Of a DNA stretch of 39,512 bases, positions 29,207-36,779 are shown piece after piece; the stretch's first letter is position 1; every line of letters begins with the position of its first letter. The notes below the pieces were generated by a model. It ran no database searches, was not told the origin of the DNA, and saw only the letters and a program-made list of their open reading frames with translations. This stretch comes from Propionibacteriaceae bacterium (GTDB lineage: Bacteria > Actinomycetota > Actinomycetes > Propionibacteriales > Propionibacteriaceae), in the NCBI GenBank assembly GCA_027492545.1, contig JAPUEL010000086.1, forward strand, positions 1-39,512, given 5' to 3'. The position numbers and the translations under genes are program-made.

Positions 29207-30991
29207 ATGGCAGATCAGGACGGCACGGCGGATGTCAACCCTGGCTACGCGGCGTTTGTGAGCCGCGACGATCTGAAGGCGTACGGGGACAACGCTCTGC
29301 TGCTCTTCGTCGCGCAGATGCGCCTCGGCTTCGACGACGTGGACACCTTCGCGTCGAACAGCCTGACTGATGGGAGCAACGACAAGAAGTGCGATCTCGT
29401 CGCTGTCTTGCCGGACAAACAGCGCATCGTTCTCGCGCAGGGCTTTATGTCGGCGAAGACGACCGCGGGGGAAGCCCCAGCGAATAAGGCTAGCGACCTG
29501 AACACCGCAGCCAGTTGGCTCCTGGCCGGAGACCTCGACAGCCTGCCCGAGACGCTGCGCGGGGCCGCGGAGGAGGTCCGTGACGCGCTCGCTGGCGGGG
29601 AGATTCGCGAACTGCAGCTCTGGTACGTCCACAACCGCAATGAGTCCAAGAACGTCGACGACGAGCTGAAGCAGGCCGTGAAGACCGCGGACGGCGTCCT
29701 CAAAAGGGACTTCCCTGACCTGGACGTGGACGTGTCGTGTGCGGAGATCGGCCGTAGCGTCCTCGAGGATGAGTACCAGCGGATGCACGCCCCGATCCTC
29801 GTGCCCGACGAGTACGTGTTCCACGTCCCGGGTGGCTTTGAGATGCAGGAGCACGACTGGAGCGCTTTCTTCACCGCAGTCCAAGTCGCGGACCTGCGCG
29901 CGCTCTGGGCGACCCACAAGACGAAACTCATGTCACCGAACATCCGCGACTATCTCGGCGTGGTCCGGTCAAGCGGCAACATTAATTACGGCATAAAAGA
30001 GACGGCGAAAGGTCAGCCCAACAACTTCGCGATCTTCAACAATGGCATCACGGTGCTGGTGAACAAGTATGAGCACAAGGTCGCCGACGATGGCATTCAG
30101 ACTCTCGCCGTTGAGGGCATCGGCATTGTCAACGGTGGCCAGACGACCGGTGCGCTGGGAAGTCTCGACACGACGGAGGCGGAGGCGACGACGGGTGCCC
30201 GCGTCATGGCGCGTTTCGTTAAGTGCACCAACGTCGCCGTCCTCGGCGACATCGTCAAGTATAACAACACGCAGAACAAGGTCGAGGCCACCGACTTCCG
30301 CAGCAAGGACGCCGTGCAGGATCGCCTGCGGAAGGAGTTCGAGGCGATGCCGGAGGCCGACTACCGCGGGGGCCGACGCGGTGGCACGACCGACGCCATT
30401 CAGCGGGTCAAGACGCTGCTCCCGGACTCCTCGGTCGCGCAATCTCTCGCCGCTTTCCACGGTGAGCCGAACCTCGCCTACAACGAGACGCGAAGCATCT
30501 GGGACAACGACGCGGTCTACTCCCGGGTCTTCCGTGACACGGTCACCGCCCGGCACATCCTCTACACCTACGGGCTACTGAAGGCGATCGAGCAGGTGAA
30601 GGCCAAGATCCTCGCGATCCCGGCGGCCTCCCGGACAGACGCGCAGAAGCGCCATGCCACGTTCGTCAGCGCCCGAGGATCGAACTATCTACTCGTGGCA
30701 GCCCTCGGCGCCTGCATCGAAACGATCCTCGGCGTCGCAGTCGCGGACCGGCACAACCTGCGTTTCAAGACGCACAAGACCCCCGCGCAGGCAATCGCGG
30801 CTTGGGTGCCGGTCGTTGAGGTGGCAATGGCGTTCTCGGGGCAGTTGGCGCCGGCGACTGACCGCGGCCTAAAGGCTCAGGATCGCGTCAAGAAGGCGAT
30901 TGAGGACTTCGGCTCGATGCTAGAAGCCACGCGGTCTGCGAACCCGACTCCGTTCGACGATCTGGCTGCCGACACCCAGACTGGTGCCTGA
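29207..30991 (+). CDS. AIPR family protein (abortive phage infection type)
   Basis: 594 residues. The AIPR domain occupies about 240-560, with NIRDYLGVVRSSGNINYGIKET, FAIFNNGITVLVNKY and GIVNGGQTTGALGSL, the most conserved blocks. The N-terminal part looks like a restriction-endonuclease-type fold: DGSNDKKCDLVAV (55-67) then IVLAQGF (74-80). The usual QxK lysine is replaced (Q78-G-F), so nuclease activity may be lost or use another residue. AIPR proteins are known from lactococcal abortive infection and appear in defence islands. TAGGCT at 29162-29167 and CGGGAGG before the ATG give a normal leader. The 270 bp between the integrase and this gene hold no other convincing gene. Confidence 0.85.
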   Translation: MADQDGTADVNPGYAAFVSRDDLKAYGDNALLLFVAQMRLGFDDVDTFASNSLTDGSNDKKCDLVAVLPDKQRIVLAQGFMSAKTTAGEAPANKASDLNTAASWLLAGDLDSLPETLRGAAEEVRDALAGGEIRELQLWYVHNRNESKNVDDELKQAVKTADGVLKRDFPDLDVDVSCAEIGRSVLEDEYQRMHAPILVPDEYVFHVPGGFEMQEHDWSAFFTAVQVADLRALWATHKTKLMSPNIRDYLGVVRSSGNINYGIKETAKGQPNNFAIFNNGITVLVNKYEHKVADDGIQTLAVEGIGIVNGGQTTGALGSLDTTEAEATTGARVMARFVKCTNVAVLGDIVKYNNTQNKVEATDFRSKDAVQDRLRKEFEAMPEADYRGGRRGGTTDAIQRVKTLLPDSSVAQSLAAFHGEPNLAYNETRSIWDNDAVYSRVFRDTVTARHILYTYGLLKAIEQVKAKILAIPAASRTDAQKRHATFVSARGSNYLLVAALGACIETILGVAVADRHNLRFKTHKTPAQAIAAWVPVVEVAMAFSGQLAPATDRGLKAQDRVKKAIEDFGSMLEATRSANPTPFDDLAADTQTGA

Positions 30992-31002
30992 CTCAAGGTT
31001 CA

Positions 31003-31254
31003 TCAAACGGGCAGGTCATCCGCAAGGGAACGGCCTTCCGTCATGAGGCCGATGTGGTGTTCGATCGCCTCGCCTCCTGCAATCTCGTGGCGCGCGACAT
31101 CATATGGATGCCCGCTCCCCTCCTCCGCGGATGGCTCGGCGTCAAATCCGCACACGAAACACGCACGGATGCTAGTTCGAGAAAACACACTGGCTGGGCT
31201 GGTCAATGCGATTGGGCTACCGGCTGCCTTACTTTGCAGGAACAGTCGTGTCAC
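31003..31254 (-). CDS. Possible small protein or gene remnant
   Basis: An 83-residue open frame from GTG 31254, overlapping the end of the PLD-like gene by 26 bp. The second half (CFVCGFDAEPSAEEGSGHP, then HEIAGGEAIEHHIGLM) is protein-like, with one CxxC and several His, and has better codon bias than the first half. It may be the tail of a broken gene. I do not recognise it. Confidence 0.3.
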   Translation of the reverse strand: MTRLFLQSKAAGSPIALTSPASVFSRTSIRACFVCGFDAEPSAEEGSGHPYDVARHEIAGGEAIEHHIGLMTEGRSLADDLPV

Positions 31255-32032
31255 TGGCTTGTGCCGCGACTCGCCGCGACCCTCGCGGAGGACTCGCCGG
31301 TTCGACGGCTAGCGACTCAGCCCACAATTCCTCGTGCGCCGTGCGGATTACTTCGGATGCGTCGGTCCCTAGTTGGGTGATGGCCCCCACCTTCTTGCCC
31401 ACGCCGTTGAGAGACATGCCAAGCATCAAGACTGGTCCTGCGTCGGGGATGAAGTAGCGGTCGTGGATTGCCGTGGACTGTCGAACCTCCAATCCTGGGT
31501 TCTCAACCCTTCCCAGCATGATAGAGGCCGCTTGGAGCTGGTTGCTGTCCCTCGCACTCATGAGGACGCGGCTTATCCCCTCAAAGTGCAATAGATCCCT
31601 GAGCTGCTCCGCTCGACAGTAGGCGTCCACCAACAATCCGGGACCGAGTTCGCTCAACTTTAGGAGCACGAGGGGGTACGCGAATGGGTCGCTGGATTGT
31701 AGCACGATCTCAACTAGTTCGGCTCTTCCCGATCCAGCAGTGTCGAGGTGTCGAAGCATCGCTTGCCCCTGAGCCGTAAGGCTGATGGCCCTCGGCTCGT
31801 CCTCCTCGTCGACCCTTCCCACTTCAGCGAGACCTAGTCGTTGCAGATAGGCCCACGCATATTCTCCGCCAGTGTCGCCCCAGATCTCCCTATCGATGAC
31901 GGCACCCTCGTTCATGATCCCTGGCCACCAGTAGAACTCGTCCAACGCCTCTGCAGTGGGAGGAGCTCCACCCTCGGAGAGCGCGCTGACAAAGGCCAAA
32001 GCCCGATGCGTGCGGGCATCCAAGATATCCAC
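31229..32032 (-). CDS. Winged-helix and PLD-like domain protein
   Basis: 267 residues from GTG 32032, with GAGGGGG as ribosome site. The N-terminal ~100 residues look like a winged helix (AWAYLQRLGLAEVGRV, then RAISLTAQGQAMLRHLD). The C-terminal part resembles phospholipase D-like domains: His190, Arg192 and Asp197 fit HxKxxxxD with Lys changed to Arg, followed by LMLGMSLNGVGKKVGAITQL. Similar PLD-like tails occur in defence-associated proteins. It may be an inactive, ligand- or DNA-binding version. It is divergent from the AlbA_2 gene, with 453 bp between their starts. Confidence 0.6.
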   Translation of the reverse strand: MDILDARTHRALAFVSALSEGGAPPTAEALDEFYWWPGIMNEGAVIDREIWGDTGGEYAWAYLQRLGLAEVGRVDEEDEPRAISLTAQGQAMLRHLDTAGSGRAELVEIVLQSSDPFAYPLVLLKLSELGPGLLVDAYCRAEQLRDLLHFEGISRVLMSARDSNQLQAASIMLGRVENPGLEVRQSTAIHDRYFIPDAGPVLMLGMSLNGVGKKVGAITQLGTDASEVIRTAHEELWAESLAVEPASPPRGSRRVAAQASDTTVPAK

Positions 32033-32485
32033 AAGGCCCCCTCGATTGTGTTGGATAGAGCAAGCGAATCCCGCGTCAGTCTAGCCGCCCCGTCTAAGGC
32101 CTGTGTCGTCAGGGGCTTAAGTCCCCATCTCCCCCGTGAGGCACCGGCTGGTGCGCTGCGGTTACTCAGATCGCCTATCGGATGAGCGCCGGATGCGCTT
32201 CGACGAACCGACTTGCACACGCACTCTCATGCCGCACCTCGCGCGCGGTCTGTCGCGCCGAGGGTAGGAGCTGACCTCGTAGACATCTGGCGTCTTCGTG
32301 AGGTCCGCGCTCCCGAGACTCGTCGAACGACAACGCCAACGCTACGCCCCTGTCAAGCGTGGCCGAGGCGCCTGGGTGATCATGAGGTCCCCCCAATCCC
32401 CACGCACACAGCGTCCAGCTTGCCAAACGTAGGCTGGGAGGACGGCCTGCCCCCAATCGGCCCAGCTGGTCGCTACGGTGGTCAG
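32033..32485. other. Divergent intergenic region without a gene
   Basis: 453 bp between the divergent PLD-like and AlbA_2 genes. Open frames here have no protein-like content. Only the promoter elements next to each start can be supported (TATCCA region before the PLD-like gene and TACGGT at 32474-32479). The length is more than two promoters need, so a control region or a lost gene is possible. Confidence 0.4.
32474..32485 (+). promoter_or_regulatory. -10 box for the leaderless AlbA_2 gene
   Basis: TACGGT at 32474-32479 followed by 6 nt and GTG 32486. No Shine-Dalgarno is visible. Confidence 0.45.
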
Positions 32486-34120
32486 GTGAGCACCTCAATC
32501 GCTAGGCCATTCGCCGTTGACGGCACGGTCACGGCAGAGAAGCTGGCGGAGTTAATGGCGGTTCAGACGGAGTACGACGCGCTGGACTACAAAGCCTTTC
32601 TCGATCCAAGCCGGAACGACGACAGGATTGAGTTCGCAAAGGATGTGGCTTCAATGCAAGCCCTCTCCGACGGTGGCTATATCGTGGTAGGCGTCGACGG
32701 AACGGGGCGCCCAACAGCGCAAGCCGGAATAATCGACTCCCGGCTCTTCGATGAGACCGCGCTGCGTCAAGCTGTCGAGAAGTATCTCCCTCCTCCCAAC
32801 CATCTCGTCGCTCAAGTGCATGTCGTCGAGGGCATATCTGTCGCCTTGGTGTACGTGGGTCGCCGGGCTGAAGGTTTCACCATCTTCAAGTCTCAAGGCC
32901 AAACCTCAGCCGGACGCGCCATCTTCCAGGCGGGGGATGTCTTTGTTCGCCACGGCACAAGTAGCGAACGATGGCAGCAACACGACCTGGAGACCCTCTT
33001 GAAGCAGCGCGACCGTCAAGTCAGGGAGGTGGAGCGGGCCCAGTACGCGGTGGCCCTTGACGTCGGATCGCGTGCCCAATCAATCGCGAGGGGCCCGCTC
33101 GGCCAGATCACTTGGAACCTCTCCGACGAGGACTTCTCCGCCTCGCTTTCCGAGGCTGTGAGAGTCGACGAGTTCGCAGTCGTCCGAGCTGCGGTCCTGG
33201 GGCTAAAAGCAGCCGCGGTGAGCGCGTACGTCGATTCCGACAGGGATCGGCTCAGTACCGTTCTTGACCGGCTGACCGCTGCGTGCGCCGTCTGCCTCAC
33301 ATTGTCGTACGAGCGGGGACTCGCCTTCGCACTTGCACAGTTCTCCGATCTCTACGACTCCCCTAGGGACGTCCTAGCCGACAATGACACACGGAACGCC
33401 GCGGCGCTTTGGTGGGAGATCGTCACTCGCGTGGAGGCCCTCGGTGGTCTAGCAGTGCGTTTGCGGGAGTGGTCCCAGGTGTCTGCATTGGCGACACGCG
33501 GCTACGGCGAAAGCCCGACTTATGGCTACGCGTCCTGGCTACGGCACGGATACGTTGAAGCAGCCCGCGCGAACCTCATCACGAACTCAACGCAATGGGC
33601 ATCCGGCGCGGCCTTGGTCGCCTTCGCGCGCGAGCACGCGGGCAATATCTCAGCCCTTCACCCCGACGTCGAAGCCCTCGAGGAAGGGGCTGGTCAGGCA
33701 GAGAGTGTCGACCTCGTTCTCGATTCAATCGCACAGTTCGACCTTCTCTGGTGCACGATGGCCGTCGCGGTCGGCCGAGAGCATGACCATTACCCCGGGT
33801 TCGCGTTCTTTGCCGCCACCCGCGTCCGTCCGGTGATCAACATCGTTCTCGCGAATCCGGACGTTCGCACATGCCTTCTTCCCGATGCAAGCGATGAGCA
33901 ATGGCTCGAATCCCTTCGTGCGGTGTTCGATCGCGCACGGCAGCAATCACTGCAATCCGGACGCTTCTGGGACATGCCCATACCCGGGCCCACTGGACTT
34001 TCGGCGCTCTTAGCGAGGGTCGGGCGGCATGACGAGACCATGGGAACGCCCGGTTCTGCCGCGGCCAGGTCGATCGGTGTCCATCAGCGCCCCCTTGTTC
34101 CCAAACCTTTCACCCACTGA
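32486..34120 (+). CDS. AlbA_2 (Schlafen-like) domain protein with unassigned C-terminal part
   Basis: 544 residues from GTG 32486. Residues about 20-165 form an AlbA_2 domain, seen in Schlafen-type proteins: LDYKAF (33-38), EFAKDVASMQALSDGGYIVVGVDGTG, ending in DVFVRHGTSSERW. AlbA_2 domains bind nucleic acid and some act as RNases; here the acidic residues around E29, D34 and K36 would be the site to test. The remaining 350 residues are mostly helical, with no motif I recognise. The longer frame to 32213 lacks protein-like sequence. It ends tail-to-tail with the Abi_C gene with an 11-bp overlap. Its position among anti-phage-type genes suggests a defence effector, by inference. Confidence 0.75.
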   Translation: MSTSIARPFAVDGTVTAEKLAELMAVQTEYDALDYKAFLDPSRNDDRIEFAKDVASMQALSDGGYIVVGVDGTGRPTAQAGIIDSRLFDETALRQAVEKYLPPPNHLVAQVHVVEGISVALVYVGRRAEGFTIFKSQGQTSAGRAIFQAGDVFVRHGTSSERWQQHDLETLLKQRDRQVREVERAQYAVALDVGSRAQSIARGPLGQITWNLSDEDFSASLSEAVRVDEFAVVRAAVLGLKAAAVSAYVDSDRDRLSTVLDRLTAACAVCLTLSYERGLAFALAQFSDLYDSPRDVLADNDTRNAAALWWEIVTRVEALGGLAVRLREWSQVSALATRGYGESPTYGYASWLRHGYVEAARANLITNSTQWASGAALVAFAREHAGNISALHPDVEALEEGAGQAESVDLVLDSIAQFDLLWCTMAVAVGREHDHYPGFAFFAATRVRPVINIVLANPDVRTCLLPDASDEQWLESLRAVFDRARQQSLQSGRFWDMPIPGPTGLSALLARVGRHDETMGTPGSAAARSIGVHQRPLVPKPFTH

Positions 34121-34901
34121 GTGACCCCTTCTTCTCCACATGAGTGTCAATGAGGAACCCGGCAACAGCGAAACCTGAGTTGACAGCCAGCTTCGCGTGC
34201 CGGGGGGCCGGTCGAACCGCCCGCTTACTCTTGCCGTGGGCATCGCTCAAGGCGTTGCGCATGGCCGCAAGCCCACCAACGACAGTGGTGACACCAGTGA
34301 GGATCTGCTTGATGATTTGCTCGCTGTGCTGATCCGGAGCGATGTCCATCGATGTGGCCGCCGCCTTGTAGAGCCTCGCCAAGTCCCAGCCGTCCTCGTA
34401 GTTGGCTCCCCGCTCATCGCAGATGTGCTTGCAGACGCTCTCGAGCATGGTGCGTGTTGCAGTGATGGCACCTTCTGGATCAGCGGTCACCTTGGCCAAG
34501 GCGGCTTCCCACGCTCTGGTTACGGCTGTCCAGTCCGTCAACTGGGCCAGCGCGGTTCTCGCAGCCGCCGCACCCGGTGCAGAATCCGCTAGCAGCATCG
34601 CGCGAAGCGAGGCCCGGTCCTCCTGGGACGGCAGGTCGTACTTGCTGGGACCGTCGTAGTCGCAGAGAGCCAGGAGAAGGCTTCGCTGATCGGCCGGGGG
34701 CAGTGCCTTGAGGCCATCCTGGAAGACCTGCCACCGCGATGCTCCACCACCGCCCCAACCTTGGTAGGGGCCGAGCGCGTCTGTGTGCTCGGAGAAGAGG
34801 TCATGAAGCTCGGGGCCGCTGAAGCCGGTATCTCGCGCGAACATGTCCGTTGCCTTCTTGACGATGCGGAAGGGCAAGCCATCGGCGGCAGAAGCAGGCA
34901 T
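34110..34901 (-). CDS. Abortive infection protein with Abi_C (HEPN-type) domain
   Basis: 263 residues. The C-terminal Abi_C domain (about 140-255) contains AITATRTMLESVCKHI, then YEDGWDLARLYKAAA and the HEPN RNase motif Rx6H as RNALSDAH (Arg215 to His222). Abi_C proteins are thought to cleave RNA when triggered by phage infection. The N-terminal 135 residues are a variable sensor-like region with FRIVKKATDMFARDTGFSGPE. The start ATG 34901 has no good ribosome site; an internal ATG at residue 20 is an alternative. It converges with the AlbA_2 gene, overlapping by 11 bp. Confidence 0.8.
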   Translation of the reverse strand: MPASAADGLPFRIVKKATDMFARDTGFSGPELHDLFSEHTDALGPYQGWGGGGASRWQVFQDGLKALPPADQRSLLLALCDYDGPSKYDLPSQEDRASLRAMLLADSAPGAAAARTALAQLTDWTAVTRAWEAALAKVTADPEGAITATRTMLESVCKHICDERGANYEDGWDLARLYKAAATSMDIAPDQHSEQIIKQILTGVTTVVGGLAAMRNALSDAHGKSKRAVRPAPRHAKLAVNSGFAVAGFLIDTHVEKKGSLSG

Positions 34902-35122
34902 AACTGGATGGTGTCACGCGTCGCCGACGGGCACAATCAAAGCCTCCGGCTTGACAACTGGTCGCGCGCGAACGTCCGGACATGCCGCGTACTGCGTTCG
35001 CGGGTCAGGTCTCCGGGGAGTCGGCGGGTCACCGCGCACAGTCGCTACCAAGGACTCCGATCGAGGACACGGTCACGCCGGCCGAAGCCCACCATCGCAT
35101 GGCCCTGGGACCACAGGAGCGC

Positions 35123-35329
35123 TCAACGACGGTCACCGCGGAGCAGAGAGTCGATCTCGTTAAGGTCGACCAGAACGCGGAAGCCGTTCTTGTACCGCGT
35201 GAGTTTGCCCTCCGCCATCCTGCGCTCAAGCGACCGACGGGAACTCCTGCAGTACTCGACAGCCTCCGGCAAAGTCGCGTACCGAGGATGGAGCTTCGTG
35301 GTCGTCTGTGGACGGACCATGCTGCTCAC
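35123..35329 (-). CDS. Excisionase-like small DNA-binding protein
   Basis: 68 residues, starting at GTG 35329 and sharing 4 bp (GTGA) with the gene before it. The MerR-like winged helix of excisionases covers YATLPEAVEYCRSSRRSLERRM, cut as residues 18-39, followed by KNGFRVLVDLNEIDSLL. Such proteins help integrases remove elements or act as small regulators. It lies 6 kb from the integrase and on the opposite strand, so a direct partnership is uncertain. Confidence 0.65.
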   Translation of the reverse strand: MSSMVRPQTTTKLHPRYATLPEAVEYCRSSRRSLERRMAEGKLTRYKNGFRVLVDLNEIDSLLRGDRR

Positions 35330-35673
35330 CCCTCCTCTGCGTTGCCATCGTCCAGGACCAGGGGTTCCGCCGGGCGTACCATTCCCGTGCGGTCAAGGCC
35401 CGCCCGAAGAAGACGTTTCACCTCGCGGACGTCCAGCCCGCATAGGGCAGCTGTCTCACTGACGGGCAAGGCCTCGACGACGGTGAGCGCATTGACGGCG
35501 TGTCCGATCCGTCTCTCGGTCTCAGCGACGACTCGGTCTCGTTCGAGAACGGCTGCGGTGGCCTCAAGTACTTGCTCACTGATCCTTGCCTCTTTGGCGG
35601 CCAGGAGTTCCCGGCGACGGACGAGCTGATCCTGCGCCCTGAGGCGGGCCTTCTGGCGAATGCTGCGTGACAT
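35326..35673 (-). CDS. Small HTH protein paired with the excisionase-like gene
   Basis: 115 residues from ATG 35673, with GAGGGGAG about 9 nt upstream. A basic coiled-coil-like N-terminal half (MSRSIRQKARLRAQDQ... to about 70) is followed by a helix-turn-helix-like stretch LPVSETAALCGLDVREVKRLLRAG cut as residues 79-102. Small proteins of this layout occur in mobile elements of actinobacteria. The function is unknown; a role in transcription or replication control is an inference. The open frame continues upstream to 36087, but that stretch has noncoding-like codon use. Confidence 0.6.
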   Translation of the reverse strand: MSRSIRQKARLRAQDQLVRRRELLAAKEARISEQVLEATAAVLERDRVVAETERRIGHAVNALTVVEALPVSETAALCGLDVREVKRLLRAGLDRTGMVRPAEPLVLDDGNAEEG

Positions 35674-36178
35674 ACCCTCTACTCCCCTCGCACTCCTCCT
35701 ACCATCCATAGAACCCGGACTTGCCTCCACCGAAGCGTGAACCGACCACCGCCTGCCCAAGTCATCGGGCGCCTGCCCACCTGGGACGGACTGTGAGGGT
35801 CCCTGCCGCGTGGCCCTGGAGTTCATAGCCGTGGGGACTCCATCCCGCCGGAGCGACTCTTCGAACGCCGATGCTGCCGGGGGCAAACAGCGCCAGAGAC
35901 AGACACGAGTGTTGTTAGTCATGTCTACTGCAGTTGGCCGGACCCGCCGCCCGCCCACGCGAGACAGACAGATGCTGGAGTCTCCTTCAACTCCATGCTT
36001 GAGCAGGGCCCTCGGACGCGCTGGGGGAACTCCAGGTTGAGAGCTGAGCCCGGTGGTTTCGAAGTCAATGGCGGTGTTGCCCGCCATTCATCCCCCTTGA
36101 GTAGGCGATATCAACCTAGTCAGGGGCCAACACAGTTCCCGGCCCAGGGTCGCACAACTGGCCTAGCCTGCCGCGCTC
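35674..36178. other. Region without an intact gene
   Basis: About 500 bp with poor codon bias in all frames. It contains the exonuclease start fragment at 36040-36087 and, at its right edge, the presumed left end of the IS256-type element. Nothing else is supported. Confidence 0.4.
36040..36087 (-). pseudogene. Start fragment of a DnaQ-like (DEDDh) exonuclease gene
   Basis: From ATG 36087, preceded by AAGGGGGA, the frame reads MAGNTAIDFETTGLSS. This matches the Exo I motif (DxE in AIDFETTGL) that opens DnaQ-type 3'-5' exonucleases. After 16 codons the similarity ends and codon use becomes noncoding, although the frame stays open to the downstream HTH gene. It looks like the first few codons of a lost gene. 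Chance resemblance of a short motif cannot be excluded. Confidence 0.4.
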
Positions 36179-36298
36179 ATAGTGTGAGTCCCGTGGAGTG
36201 GTGGGGTTTTGGGGAGGGCGTGTCCTGAGCTGATGGGAGGGCCATCGGCGTGATTCTCGGTTGTGGCGCCAACTACGACCGTGAAGGAGTTCACACCG

Positions 36299-36708
36299 AT
36301 GGCCCTGTCCCAGTCTGCCGTGTCCGAGCTGCTCGACGCATTCCGTGCGGGTGAAGGAGTCGACCTGGTGCGCGAGTCCGTGCGACTCGTGCTGCAGGAA
36401 CTGATCGAAGCCGAAGCCGCTGAGGTGATCGGCGCCGCCCGCTACGAACGCACCCCGGATCGTGTCACCGAACGCAACGGTTCCCGACCCAGATCGCTGA
36501 CGACCAAGGGCGGCGATGTCGAGGTCGCGATCCCCAAGCTACGGAAGGGATCGTTCTTCCCCTCGGTGCTGGAACCGAGGCGCCGGATCGATCAGGCCCT
36601 CTACGCCGTGGTGATGGAAGCCTGGGTGGGCGGGGTCTCGACCCGCAACGTCGACGCGCTGGTCGACGCGCTCGGCGGTACCGGGATCTCGAAGTCCGAG
36701 GTCTCTCG
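36299..36708 (+). pseudogene. IS256-family transposase, N-terminal part
   Basis: Starts at ATG 36299 (MALSQSAVSELLDAFRAGEG) with GAAGGAG 9 nt upstream. The N-terminal DNA-binding part is typical: LVLQELIEAEAAEVIGAARYERT and RNGSRPRSLTTKGGDVEVAIPKLRKGSFFP. Reading stops soon after the IS21 insertion at 36709. Without the insertion the codons continue directly at 38878. Confidence 0.9.
36704..36708 (+). repeat. Target-site duplication (left copy) of the IS21 element
   Basis: TCTCG at 36704-36708 is repeated at 38873-38877 directly after the right end. Removing the element and one copy restores the transposase frame (VSRICGQ). Confidence 0.9.
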
Positions 36709-36764
36709 TGTCGATGCCGAGTGAATACTGACCCCGTGGCGCCGAGTGAATTTTGACCCCTCTC
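36709..36764 (+). repeat. IS21 left terminal repeats
   Basis: Outer repeat at 36709-36735 and inner repeat at 36741-36764; both end in TGACCCC. The outer one matches the reverse complement of the right outer end at 21 of 27 positions. Confidence 0.9.
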
Positions 36765-36779
36765 CGTCAGAGTGAGGGA

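Noticed and set aside
29156..29917. 253-codon frame antisense to the AIPR gene
   Set aside because: The plus-strand frame has clear AIPR motifs and a ribosome site; the antisense frame is a shadow.
32213..32485. N-terminal extension of the AlbA_2 frame
   Set aside because: The added 91 residues are low in structure and biased in codon use; GTG 32486 has a well placed -10 box and starts just before the domain.
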